A stretch of 14,927 bases of DNA, from positions 1-14,927 of the forward strand of contig PLXL01000236.1 of the NCBI GenBank assembly GCA_003153215.1. The letters are read 5' to 3'. How positions within the stretch are numbered: the stretch's first letter is position 1; each line of letters begins with the position of its first letter. The stretch comes from Candidatus Dormiibacterota bacterium (GTDB taxonomy: Bacteria; Chloroflexota; Dormibacteria; Aeolococcales; Aeolococcaceae). Shown here piece by piece: positions 1-7,284 of this stretch. Both the position numbers and the translations under genes were made by a program. The notes under the pieces were generated by a model. That model made no database searches and had not been told where the DNA came from. It worked only from the letters and a program-made list of their open reading frames with translations.

Positions 1-882
1 CAGCGCTTCGCCCCCATCGCCGATCAGGTCCAGGCCCACTGGCAGGATCTGCGCCAGAGCAGCAGCGTTGAGCTCGGCCAGCTCCACCTGGAAGGCACGG
101 GCTCCTCCACCCACCGCCGTCTCACCCTCGACGTGTCCATCGACGGCGAGCCGGGCAGCGCTCTCGGTGTCATGAGCCAGGGGGAGCTCAACTGCCTCGC
201 GCTGAGCCTCTTCCTTCCCCGTGCCCGGATGGCCGAATCCCCCTTCCGCTTCATCGTCATCGACGACCCCGTTCAGGCCATGGATCCGGTCAAGATGGAA
301 GGCCTTGCCCGTGTCCTTGACAACGTCGCCAAGGACCGTCAGGTGGTCGTCCTGACCCACGACGACCGGTTGCCGGAGGCGGTCCGGCGCCTCGACATGG
401 AGGCGACCATCATCGAGGTGGCCCGGCGTGAGCAATCCGTGGTGGAGCTGCGAACCGTGCTCGACCCGGTCCGCCGCCACATCGAGGATGCCCTCGCGGT
501 CGCGCAGAGCAAGAACGTTCCCCCGGAGACGCACCGCGTCGTCCCCGGCTTCTGCCGCCTCGCGTTGGAGGCCGCTGCCCGGGAGGCGGTGACCCGCCGC
601 CTGGCCCACGAGGGCAAGCCCTACGAGGAGATCGAGGCAGCGCTGGAGCGTCCCACCACCCTTCTCATGTGGCTGGCCCTGGCGTTCCTCGGGGACGAGA
701 CCCGGGCCGGGGACGTGATGCCCTACCTCTACAGGCAGCAGGGGCCCTGGGCCGCCGACGCCGTCGCCATCTGCAACAAGGGGGCCCACGAGGCCGTCGA
801 CCGTGAACAGCAGATGACCACCATCCGCAACGTCGAGCAGCTCACCGCCAGGATGCGGGAGGGTGCGGGTGGCCACCGCTGA
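1..882 (+). CDS. SMC/RecF-like ABC ATPase, C-terminal part
   Basis: The reading frame is open from base 1, so only the last 293 residues are present; the Walker A part lies to the left. Seen directly: an ABC signature (MSQGELNCLALSLFLP, residues about 58-73), a hydrophobic Walker B strand ending in DD (FIVIDDP, Asp88-Asp89) followed by the D-loop region QAMDP, and a switch histidine at the end of VVVLTH (His120). This order is that of SMC, RecF and Rad50-type ATPase heads, which couple ATP-driven dimerisation to DNA or effector binding. About 170 further residues after the switch are mostly helical and end with a CNKGAH segment. That C-terminal extension is not part of a normal RecF or Rad50. 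The next gene overlaps the 3' end, so the two are probably translated together. A role in phage defence is inferred from context only. Confidence 0.85.
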   Translation, partial: QRFAPIADQVQAHWQDLRQSSSVELGQLHLEGTGSSTHRRLTLDVSIDGEPGSALGVMSQGELNCLALSLFLPRARMAESPFRFIVIDDPVQAMDPVKMEGLARVLDNVAKDRQVVVLTHDDRLPEAVRRLDMEATIIEVARREQSVVELRTVLDPVRRHIEDALAVAQSKNVPPETHRVVPGFCRLALEAAAREAVTRRLAHEGKPYEEIEAALERPTTLLMWLALAFLGDETRAGDVMPYLYRQQGPWAADAVAICNKGAHEAVDREQQMTTIRNVEQLTARMREGAGGHR

Positions 883-1282
883 GGCCGACGCCCACTCCCT
901 GGTGTCGGCGGCACGCGACCTCATCCACATCGACGACCCCCAGACGGCCAGCCTCTGGCCGCGCGCCGCTGCTCTCCTGGCACGTCAGGCGATCGAGGCC
1001 GCGATGGAAGACCTCTGGCTGCTCAGCGCCCCCGGCTTGGAGGACACCTCCGCCAAGTGCCAGCTCCTCTGCCTCTCCCACTTCCTGGGCGATCCCGACC
1101 TCGCCGGCCGCGTCCACGCGACATGGCACGGCCTCACCCGCTCCTGCCACATCCGGATCTACGAGCTCGCCCCCACCGCGGAGGAACTCGAGGGCTGGCT
1201 GGAGACCGTCTGGAGTCTCGCGGATCGCGTGGCGGCGATCGGCGCCAGGAAGATGGCCCACGATCCGCTCAGTTCTCCCTGA
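869..1282 (+). CDS. small helical protein paired with the SMC-like ATPase
   Basis: This is a 137-residue protein with no family I can name. The GTG at 869 is chosen because GGGAGGG (857-863) lies five bases upstream; a GTG at 863 in the same frame is possible but would leave no spacing. The start overlaps the end of the ATPase gene, which implies translational coupling. The sequence is almost entirely alpha-helical in character, with Arg/Ala-rich helices, a Leu-Cys-Leu stretch and a conserved-looking WHGLTRSCHIRIYELAPT block around residues 90-107, followed by a Trp-rich helix. It has no signal peptide or membrane segment. The Arg-x-x-His spacing in that block is shorter than the RX4-6H of HEPN nucleases, so I do not call it HEPN. 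The likely role is partner or effector of the ATPase. Confidence 0.7.
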   Translation: MATAEADAHSLVSAARDLIHIDDPQTASLWPRAAALLARQAIEAAMEDLWLLSAPGLEDTSAKCQLLCLSHFLGDPDLAGRVHATWHGLTRSCHIRIYELAPTAEELEGWLETVWSLADRVAAIGARKMAHDPLSSP

Positions 1283-1607
1283 TCATCATTGGTCGCATTG
1301 CCCACTCGGTGAGATATGGATGGAAGCCGACATTCCTGCAGACGGGCACGAGTGGCACTGATCCAATCAGCCCTATCGCGTCTAGCTTCCCGCCGAGTGA
1401 GCTCGCGCGGGGTGCCGGCACCAAGCCTTGGACCTCTGATTGTGCGACGACTCCTGCCAGTTCGTGCACCTTCACACCACCCCAGCAAGTCGAAGCCCTC
1501 ATCCATATAGCGACAGCCATCGCGAATGAACCTGATTCGTACCAATCCCGAAACAGTCATCGACTTCTGCCATTGCCTCCTGCTACTGATTGGTCTGGAG
1601 GCGCTTC
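1283..1607. other. gene-poor stretch of lower G+C
   Basis: About 325 bases separate the ATPase cassette from the membrane protein. Frames are open on both strands (for example minus 1269-1520), but none has a convincing ribosome binding site or recognisable protein. Base composition drops in G+C compared with the genes to the left and continues lower into the next gene. The only functional signal I see is the ribosome binding site GGAGG at 1597-1601 serving the gene at 1608. Confidence 0.5.
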
Positions 1608-2732
1608 GTGAATCCAGTAAACCCCTTTGACAGCTACTTTGTCATAACGTTAGCCGCTCTCGCACTATGGGGAGGCGGGGCATGGTGCATGTGGCACGGC
1701 GACGTCGCGACTGCCCCCGTAATCAGGCCGCTCTTCTCCGCCCTCATAGTCTCGCTATTAGCTGCAACAATGCCTGTGGCATCAGTACATGACGGCATCT
1801 TGTTTCTCGTCGCGTTCGGAACCATCCCGACCATGCCGGTCTTCTACCTCCTTCGCTGGCGGATAGTCAGGGGCGATACTGCGTGTCGCTGGGTCTTCGC
1901 AGGCACTGTGTTGGCGATCGGCGCGGTAGCCGCGGCAGTACCCGACCCCACTCTTACGAGGGTGGGAGGTGCTGCTGGGGCTCTCTGGGTGGCGGGCGGG
2001 GTGCTTGTATTCCCAACAGCATGGCTAAGCTGGATTCGCCCAGCCTCTCCTTCCATCGTCCAGTCAGCGAAGGCTGTCTTCGACTCCATCGGCTTTAGCG
2101 CCGCCCGTGGACTCGGGATAGCGATCGCCACTGAAGCCGCCGCGGTTGGGGTGGCGGATAAGGCGGTGCGGTGGAGGCTCGCGCTGGCAGTAATCATCGC
2201 ATTGGCTGGCGGACTAGTCGTGTATCGGATGCTTCGCCGCCTCTCATCTGACGATCGCCTGACATTAGCGGCGCTTGTCGGAGTGGGTGGCGCAGCAGCT
2301 GTCGTCTATACCGGCGGGATTGTCGTTGAGTTGAAGGCTACAATGGCAGTCGGCGCCCCGCTGAGTGTGGCTATGGTCAACTTCTTCTCTAGTCACTACC
2401 TTGATCCCATCGGCATGGCAGCCGCGGCACTCGGCGTGACTCGACTTCGTCCACCGCAGGCACGCCCGTGGGCTATTGGCTTGGTGGTGATCTTTGCCAC
2501 CTTTGCGGTGCCGATGACAGTCGCACGCGATGCTGGTCTGGGTGCCCAGCTGAGCTACTTGGTTCTTGTGACCGAGTTGATTATGGCCGTTGTCAGCAGT
2601 CGCCCCGCACGCGATCGAGTCAGGAAGTCACGGGTGAACAAAACTACTCCAGCGTCGGAAACGAGCGCGCAGGATACCTCGGTTCTCCATCGACTTCCGC
2701 TCGCGGAACCTCCACCGCCGAATATGCGTTGA
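1608..2732 (+). CDS. multi-pass integral membrane protein, unknown function
   Basis: This gene codes for 374 residues. GTG 1608 is preferred over the TTG at 1590 because GGAGG (1597-1601) is six bases upstream of it. Roughly eight to ten hydrophobic stretches rich in Ala, Val, Gly and Leu run from residue about 6 to 340. Short charged loops separate them (WRIVRGD, MLRRLSSDDR), and a polar C-terminal tail of about 40 residues follows, rich in Arg, Ser, Thr and Pro. No catalytic motif, nucleotide-binding site or transporter signature is evident. Codon use is less G+C-biased than in neighbouring genes, which suggests separate acquisition. A membrane effector of a defence system is possible given the setting, but nothing in the sequence proves it and no partner gene overlaps it. 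Confidence 0.7.
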   Translation: MNPVNPFDSYFVITLAALALWGGGAWCMWHGDVATAPVIRPLFSALIVSLLAATMPVASVHDGILFLVAFGTIPTMPVFYLLRWRIVRGDTACRWVFAGTVLAIGAVAAAVPDPTLTRVGGAAGALWVAGGVLVFPTAWLSWIRPASPSIVQSAKAVFDSIGFSAARGLGIAIATEAAAVGVADKAVRWRLALAVIIALAGGLVVYRMLRRLSSDDRLTLAALVGVGGAAAVVYTGGIVVELKATMAVGAPLSVAMVNFFSSHYLDPIGMAAAALGVTRLRPPQARPWAIGLVVIFATFAVPMTVARDAGLGAQLSYLVLVTELIMAVVSSRPARDRVRKSRVNKTTPASETSAQDTSVLHRLPLAEPPPPNMR

Positions 2733-2782
2733 CCGGATCGCTGTATGGGCGATCGGTGGGGCTAGATCGGGGCGGTTCACTT

Positions 2783-2918
2783 CTATGGTTTGTCAAGCCG
2801 CCCCGGCGAGTTCAGGTTGGCCACCAGGACTTGGAATACCTCGCGCGCGACGTAGCCCTTGAGGCAGCTGATGAATCTCCTTCTTTGAGAGCCCCTTCAC
2901 AAAGGGAGCCGCCGCGGA
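2783..2918 (-). pseudogene. IS110-type transposase, C-terminal remnant (frameshifted)
   Basis: On the minus strand a short peptide reads VKGLSKKEI in one frame. It continues, after a one-base shift, as ISCLKGYVAREVFQVLVANL and ends at a TAG (2785-2783). This matches the usual C-terminal end of IS110/IS116-family transposases, in which a GLSKKEIIRCLKRYVAREVY-like segment precedes the stop. The shift is one extra C after the GAG-ATT codons. No catalytic region survives. It is a relic of an insertion sequence, and no inverted repeats are expected because this family lacks them. The family assignment comes from remembered family similarity, not a search. Confidence 0.6.
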
Positions 2919-2980
2919 GCTTCCCCTGCCCCGTCGCTGTGTCTCCCGGGGGAGGGGGAGTCGAGGCCCGCCCGGGTCAG

Positions 2981-3703
2981 CTACGGCCTCGCAACGCTAA
3001 CGGGCAGCGCAGGGAGGTGTGGGAGGTAGGGGTTCGGCTGGGGCTGTCCAAGGAGCTCCCAGTGGACGTAAGCCCGGAACGCCCCGACCCAGGCCTTGCG
3101 GTCGGCGACCCTTGACGAGATGGCGAGGGGCGTTACCTGGCCGACGACCACCTCATCGGCAGTACGGCAGCCTAAGTGGACCTCGGGGGTCGCGGAAGCG
3201 GCGAGCGCCTGGAGAGACACGAGTTCTTCCAGGATGAATTCCGTTATCTGGCCGGGCGCCACGTCAGACGAGCTGCGGAGATCCGCGAGCTCCATGGACA
3301 ACGACGGCTTGGATGCCAACCAGTCCATCAAAGCCACGATCCGAGCGCCTTTGGGCCCGAAGGGCAGGTAATTCGGCAGCTCCCGAGCCACCCGCCAGGC
3401 TAGCGCGCGCACCTCCCGGGGGTCTTCTCCAGGATCCAACCCCTCCGGGTCCGCGAGCTCGAAGAGCCGCCAGGGCCAGGAGACTCGCCAATCGTGGCTG
3501 ACGGCGAATTCGACGCGGCTCGCTGCGTACACGAAACCACCGGCAAGAGCCGAGGTCACCCGAGCGCCCACCACGTACGCGACTTCCCCGCGCTGGTCAA
3601 ACGAGCGCCCGCTAGCGCGCGAACTCTTGAACCATGGACCGGAATCTTGGCTTACGCGAATGTCCGGCTCATCCTCTGCGGTGTACGGATAGAGAAGGGC
3701 CAC
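2981..3703 (-). CDS. hypothetical protein
   Basis: This gene codes for 240 residues and is not recognised. The GTG start at 3703 has GGAG seven bases upstream. The N-terminal part is polar and acidic (TAEDEPDIRVSQDSGPW). A beta-like middle follows (VAYVVGARVTSALAGGFVYA), then a Trp/Arg-rich region (HDWRVSWPWRLFEL) and a helical second half with several Leu/Ala helices. There is no signal peptide, membrane segment or obvious catalytic motif. It is the last minus-strand gene downstream of the HEPN cassette, separated from the preceding gene by 187 bases, so co-transcription is possible but not shown. Base composition and codon use agree with the neighbouring cassette. Confidence 0.65.
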   Translation of the reverse strand: MALLYPYTAEDEPDIRVSQDSGPWFKSSRASGRSFDQRGEVAYVVGARVTSALAGGFVYAASRVEFAVSHDWRVSWPWRLFELADPEGLDPGEDPREVRALAWRVARELPNYLPFGPKGARIVALMDWLASKPSLSMELADLRSSSDVAPGQITEFILEELVSLQALAASATPEVHLGCRTADEVVVGQVTPLAISSRVADRKAWVGAFRAYVHWELLGQPQPNPYLPHLPALPVSVARP

Positions 3704-3890
3704 CGAGTCTCCAGTGGGCGGTCATCCCGCCTTCGAAGCGGTGCATGCTCGCTTGGCTTCAGCTGGCGCGGCCATCGCGGCTGGCTCATCACCTGTCCGA
3801 GCCGCCGAAGTGTGAAGGGGCACCAAAAGAGCCCGGCGGGCGCTGGCAGCCTCTGTATGAGCAGACGTCGGAGCAAGAGCCGCTGGCAAC

Positions 3891-4544
3891 TCACACCGGG
3901 AGCCGCAGCGTGCTGCGGCAATAGTGAAGTTCATCGATCAGTTTGACCGCGTTCTCCCCTGGCGCGAACGCCGACCACCCGCCGCATGCCCCGATCTCGT
4001 CCGACACCCGGGCCATGAGTTTGACGTAAGAGCCCGCGGCCGGTGATGTCAGTGTCAGGTGGTAGGCCTGGGCTGCGATCGCTCGGTCCCAGAGGGGAAA
4101 GTATGACGGCGCCAAGAGATGCAGGGCTTTGGCGGCGCCGACTGGGCCGAGCTCTCCCTCGAAGTCTGTGAACACCGTCGAGACTCGCGCCGGGTCGATG
4201 GGGTCAACGCCGAGGCGCCCGCCTCGCCACACCGCCAAGGTGTCGGCATGACGTTCCAGGAGAGCCTCTAGGCCGGTGAAGTTGCGCTCCCTGAAACCTC
4301 CGCGGAAGCGGTAGTACTGGGCGTTCCAGGTCTGGAGCAGCACCGCGAGGCTCTCTGCGAGGCTCAGCTTGGCTGATGGCTGGTGCGCGCACTCAATCAG
4401 GAAGGTGGCAGCCCGATAGAAGAGATTGCGGGGTTCCTCCTCCGCGAAGCGGCGGTGAACCTGCCTGAGCAGAGCGACGCTGACGGTGCTCGCAGAGTCG
4501 TCCACCCGGGAGCGATGGGGTCGTTCCCCCCGCGTCTGTCTCAC
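3891..4544 (-). CDS. unknown protein translationally coupled to the HEPN protein
   Basis: This gene codes for 217 residues. The GTG start at 4544 overlaps the stop of the upstream HEPN gene in a GTGA arrangement, so the two proteins are likely made in fixed ratio. A helical N-terminal half contains LLQTWNAQYYRFRGGF (about residues 69-84). The most distinctive block is LGPVGAAKALHLLAPSYFPL followed by WDRAIA (about residues 131-156). Its helix, glycine turn, helix and then Asp pattern loosely resembles helix-hairpin-helix DNA-binding or glycosylase proteins; this is a weak analogy, not an assignment. No signal or membrane segment is seen. Its position directly after a HEPN toxin-like gene suggests an antitoxin, specificity factor or accessory protein. 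Confidence 0.7.
   Translation of the reverse strand: MRQTRGERPHRSRVDDSASTVSVALLRQVHRRFAEEEPRNLFYRAATFLIECAHQPSAKLSLAESLAVLLQTWNAQYYRFRGGFRERNFTGLEALLERHADTLAVWRGGRLGVDPIDPARVSTVFTDFEGELGPVGAAKALHLLAPSYFPLWDRAIAAQAYHLTLTSPAAGSYVKLMARVSDEIGACGGWSAFAPGENAVKLIDELHYCRSTLRLPV
3902..3919. repeat. perfect 8-bp hairpin at the end of the HEPN-partner gene
   Basis: GCCGCAGC and GCTGCGGC are separated by two bases and overlap the last codons of the minus-strand gene ending at 3891. No T-run follows, so it is not a classical intrinsic terminator. It may stabilise the mRNA 3' end or act as a weak pause site. Confidence 0.4.
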
Positions 4545-5962
4545 GACAACTTTGCGTCCAGGTAGGCGAGCAGGGAGCGGCCGACGTGGATAGCGAGGTG
4601 GGCTTCCGGGTCATCGAGCAGCTGCCGGTTCGGGTGGGCGACGCTAGCGTTGTTGCGGAGGGCGTTCATGGCGTCGAGGATATTCGTGCAAGAGGCCAAG
4701 ATCCTATCAACCTGGTCCGCAGAGGTAACCACCGAGGCGGCGAGGCGTGGATGGTGCTTGCGGAGGATCTTGAATAGCGCGGTCATCGAGGCGTCCTTGG
4801 GCGGCTGGAGGCCAAGCGCCTCGACAGCATCGCGAAGGTAGCCGTGGAGGGCGGTATGGACCCGGTCGACAGCGCTTGCGGGTCCGGAGGAAGCAAGGAG
4901 CGTTTCGGCATCAGCGAGTGCACGGGACACGAGGTCGCTCTGTACCCGGAGGGACGATGTGGCAATGACCGCTCCGCTCTCGAGGCGGGCAACGATGCCC
5001 CGGACCTCCTCCCGGGCTTCCTGGGTGCGGCTCGGAGGCCCTTCGCCGAGGGGAAAGCGATCAAGAACGCCGCGCACCACCTTGGCTTGGTCCCTGGCTC
5101 CGAGGCTGGAAAGGATGGCGATGAAGCGTTCGCGGGTCGTACCCTCGAACTGGTTGGGGTCCAGGCTCAAGCCGCAGTATTCGGGATAGAAGTCGGCATG
5201 GGTGCGGTAGCTGAAGTCGCCGAGATAGCCGCCGTGCACGCCAATGTAGCGGTTAACGATGCGCATGATTTCCTGCGTTGTCATGCCGCCTGGCGCCGGC
5301 GACGTCGTCACTGTGGATCCGGCGGAACTGTTTTCATCCGCTTCCTTTTGCGCGGCGACACTGGACACCGTAGCGGAGCTGGAGGAGGGTGACGCTCCGG
5401 CCGTCCCATCACGAGCAGACACGTACTCCTCCCAGGAGGCCACGCCGCGGTAGCGGCGAACGCCCCTCTTGTTGAGTGTGAGCTGCCACGTACCGGTCTC
5501 CGTATTGCTACCCGACCCACCGTTGATCCAGTGGTCGAGCGTGAGGAGCTCGAACGACAGTCGTACCTCGTCGGGGGTCATCACCGATGCCAGATGCTCG
5601 GACTGGAGGGTGCAGGGACCCGTCTCTCCTCCCTGTGTCCAGCGGCGCTCGAGGTCGACACAGATGCTGAGGATGCGGAGGAAGAGCGCGATGGTGGCCT
5701 CGCCTTGATGGGCAGCGGCGATGCCGTCGATGCTCAGCTCGACCCTGCTGTCATCGTTGAAGAACCTGTTCCCACGTATGAGGTGCTCGTCGAGCTCTTG
5801 GAGGCCCGCGTAGGCATCAAGGCCACTCCTGTCCATCGCGGCATCGAGAGGCGCGAAGGTCGGCCATTCACGGTTCGTGACCAGGTGGGCGTGGACCCAG
5901 TCGAGAACCGCCTGGGCCTGCGGAGAGATGGGCCTAACAGCTCGGCTTTGCATCAAGCTCAT
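4541..5962 (-). CDS. HEPN-domain abortive infection protein (AbiJ/Abi_C-like)
   Basis: This gene codes for 473 residues. ATG 5962 is chosen because GGGGAGGG lies eight bases upstream; the longer frame to 6127 runs into the preceding gene. Residues 10-180 form an unrecognised, possibly winged-helix region. Residues 186-226 are a Ser/Thr/Ala linker. Residues 228-306 (GVHGGYLGDFSYRTHADFYP and FEGTTRERFIAIL) resemble a block seen before the nuclease domain of AbiJ-like proteins. Residues 335-473 are helical and match the abortive-infection C-terminal (Abi_C) type. LRNNASVAH gives a HEPN RX6H motif (Arg436, His443), the catalytic signature of HEPN ribonucleases. Inferred role: RNA cleavage that halts growth on phage infection. 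It lies 64 bases after the regulator and is coupled to the next gene. Confidence 0.8.
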   Translation of the reverse strand: MSLMQSRAVRPISPQAQAVLDWVHAHLVTNREWPTFAPLDAAMDRSGLDAYAGLQELDEHLIRGNRFFNDDSRVELSIDGIAAAHQGEATIALFLRILSICVDLERRWTQGGETGPCTLQSEHLASVMTPDEVRLSFELLTLDHWINGGSGSNTETGTWQLTLNKRGVRRYRGVASWEEYVSARDGTAGASPSSSSATVSSVAAQKEADENSSAGSTVTTSPAPGGMTTQEIMRIVNRYIGVHGGYLGDFSYRTHADFYPEYCGLSLDPNQFEGTTRERFIAILSSLGARDQAKVVRGVLDRFPLGEGPPSRTQEAREEVRGIVARLESGAVIATSSLRVQSDLVSRALADAETLLASSGPASAVDRVHTALHGYLRDAVEALGLQPPKDASMTALFKILRKHHPRLAASVVTSADQVDRILASCTNILDAMNALRNNASVAHPNRQLLDDPEAHLAIHVGRSLLAYLDAKLS

Positions 5963-6026
5963 CGGGTTGCCCTCCCCGGCCTCGTGCTCGCCACCAACCG
6001 CGGCTGGCTGCATCAAGACCACTCGC

Positions 6027-6887
6027 TCACGCACCGTTCCTCGCCCAACTATGCCCGTCGCTCGCAGCCACACCGTTCCCGACGCCGGCGAGCGACGTCT
6101 GCTCAGCCGCGCTGAGACTGGCTTCAATCACCGCCCGCATCGCCTCGACGGTGGGGTATCCGGCCGCCCGGAGCGCCTTCGCGGTGACCCGGTAGATGTT
6201 GGGGCTGCCCACCCCGCGGCCGGAGCGGACCTTGGCGAGGAGGCCACGCTTCACCATCCGGTCGAGAAGGGAGGCGGAGTCCTCGTGGCGGAAGTGTTCG
6301 ATCAGCGCCCGGGTCATCTGCCCGAAATAGGCAACCAGACCGAGGATCTGGATCTGCTCGGGGGAGGGCTGCGCGTCCTCCTCGGTGACGGTGAGGACCT
6401 TGACCACCTGGCTCGGCGCACCGGCAAGGGGCCAGAGTCGCACGGTCCCACCGTCCTCGGTGAGCGAGAAGCCGACCCCGTGGAGCCGCATGGCGACCCG
6501 ATCGAGGTTCTCCCGCACCGCGGGGATGGCGAGATCGAGCGCCGACGCGAGCTCACCGAGGCTGACCTCCCGCGTCATCAGGAGCCCCGCGCAGAGGGCG
6601 GCAAGCAGGTCGCCGTCTAGGCGCGTGGGAACCGGCGCGGGGATGAGTGCTGCCGGCCGCGCCTCCAGGCCCAGGGAGGCTCGCAGCCGCGCGTAGGTGC
6701 GGATAGAGGGCACCCGGGCCCCCTGCTCCACCTTGTTGATCACCGTCCGGGAGACGTGACTCACCTCGGCGAGCTGCACCTGGCTCAGGCCGAGCAGCTT
6801 GCGCCGCTGCCGGATCTCGACGGCGACGCCGCTGAGTTCAATCCCGACAGCGCGGTCCTGCTCCGACGGAACGGCCGTTCGATCCAC
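6027..6887 (-). CDS. XRE-family regulator with ScpB-like winged-helix domains
   Basis: This gene codes for about 286 residues from the GTG at 6887. The frame is open to 7004, but the extra 39 residues look non-coding. No ribosome binding site precedes 6887; a TACGAT eight bases upstream could be the -10 box of a leaderless transcript. Residues about 22-76 are an XRE helix-turn-helix (RQRRKLLGLSQVQLAEVSHV, then SRTVINKVEQGARVPS). Residues about 90-160 look like a winged helix of the ScpB type (VSLGELASALDLAIPAVREN). A second winged helix follows, ending in RSGRGVGSPNIYRVTAKALR. It probably represses the HEPN cassette that starts 64 bases downstream, and may sense infection or DNA status. The fusion of XRE and ScpB-like parts is inferred from sequence pattern. 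Confidence 0.75.
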   Translation of the reverse strand: MDRTAVPSEQDRAVGIELSGVAVEIRQRRKLLGLSQVQLAEVSHVSRTVINKVEQGARVPSIRTYARLRASLGLEARPAALIPAPVPTRLDGDLLAALCAGLLMTREVSLGELASALDLAIPAVRENLDRVAMRLHGVGFSLTEDGGTVRLWPLAGAPSQVVKVLTVTEEDAQPSPEQIQILGLVAYFGQMTRALIEHFRHEDSASLLDRMVKRGLLAKVRSGRGVGSPNIYRVTAKALRAAGYPTVEAMRAVIEASLSAAEQTSLAGVGNGVAASDGHSWARNGA

Positions 6888-6973
6888 GAATACGAATCGT
6901 ACCGGGTTCCGCGCCTGTCCGCCAGCAGGGGTGTGGCGCTTTGTGAACAGGTAGATTAGGTGATTACATATGC

Positions 6974-6994
6974 CCGGAAAGAGAAGCTTTCCGG
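6974..6994. promoter_or_regulatory. 8-bp inverted repeat upstream of the XRE regulator
   Basis: CCGGAAAG and CTTTCCGG flank five bases, about 90 bases upstream of the GTG start of the minus-strand XRE gene. It could be an operator or a leader hairpin for the regulator and HEPN operon. GTGAACA at 6943-6949, between this repeat and the gene, equals the core of the AbiEi operator arms further right, though seven bases may match by chance. Confidence 0.4.
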
Positions 6995-7103
6995 ACAATC
7001 TCAACTAGTGGATAAGGGATGCTTATCGCTAGCTGGGACACAGCCGTGGTTTCGTCGACGCCCACACGTCGTGCCCTCTGGAGCGCTCACCGGGGGCCCG
7101 TTT

Positions 7104-7224
7104 ACACCAAACGGACCTTTAGTGTATGCAGCTCCCCACCCGCTCCGGCCCGCGAGGCGCTCGCCAATGTGGAGCCTATTCGTGACCATCTCTGTGCACT
7201 TTTCGTGACCACCTACACGGTCAC
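7104..7224. repeat. cluster of short repeats between the AbiEi and XRE genes
   Basis: The 280-base gap between the two minus-strand genes holds several signals. ACACCAAA (7104-7111) and TTTAGTGT (7118-7125) form an inverted repeat matching at seven of eight positions. CCGTTT and AAACGG (7098-7103, 7109-7114) form a nested hairpin. TTCGTGACCA occurs twice as a direct repeat (7179-7188 and 7202-7211). GTGACC and GGTCAC (7205-7210, 7219-7224) form a further inverted repeat. The right part may end the AbiEi transcript and the left part may regulate the XRE operon. No protein-coding frame is convincing here. Confidence 0.4.
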
Positions 7225-7284
7225 CCCGCCTCCTTGGCGAGGCGCTCGACAGGATCCCGCCGATCCCGGCGGTCGACCTCTCCG

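Noticed and set aside
869..1282. HEPN nuclease call for the small helical protein
   Set aside because: The Arg-to-His spacing in its conserved-looking block is too short for RX4-6H, so the motif is not met.
1269..1520. Minus-strand 83-residue frame in the gap after the ATPase cassette
   Set aside because: No ribosome binding site, no recognisable family, and competing frames of similar quality overlap it.
5963..6127. Longer N-terminus for the HEPN protein
   Set aside because: It would overlap the end of the XRE regulator, has Arg-rich non-protein-like sequence, and the ATG at 5962 has a strong ribosome binding site.
6888..7004. Longer N-terminus for the XRE regulator
   Set aside because: The extra 39 residues show no domain character and cover the inverted repeat and a promoter-like region; the helix-turn-helix is complete without them.
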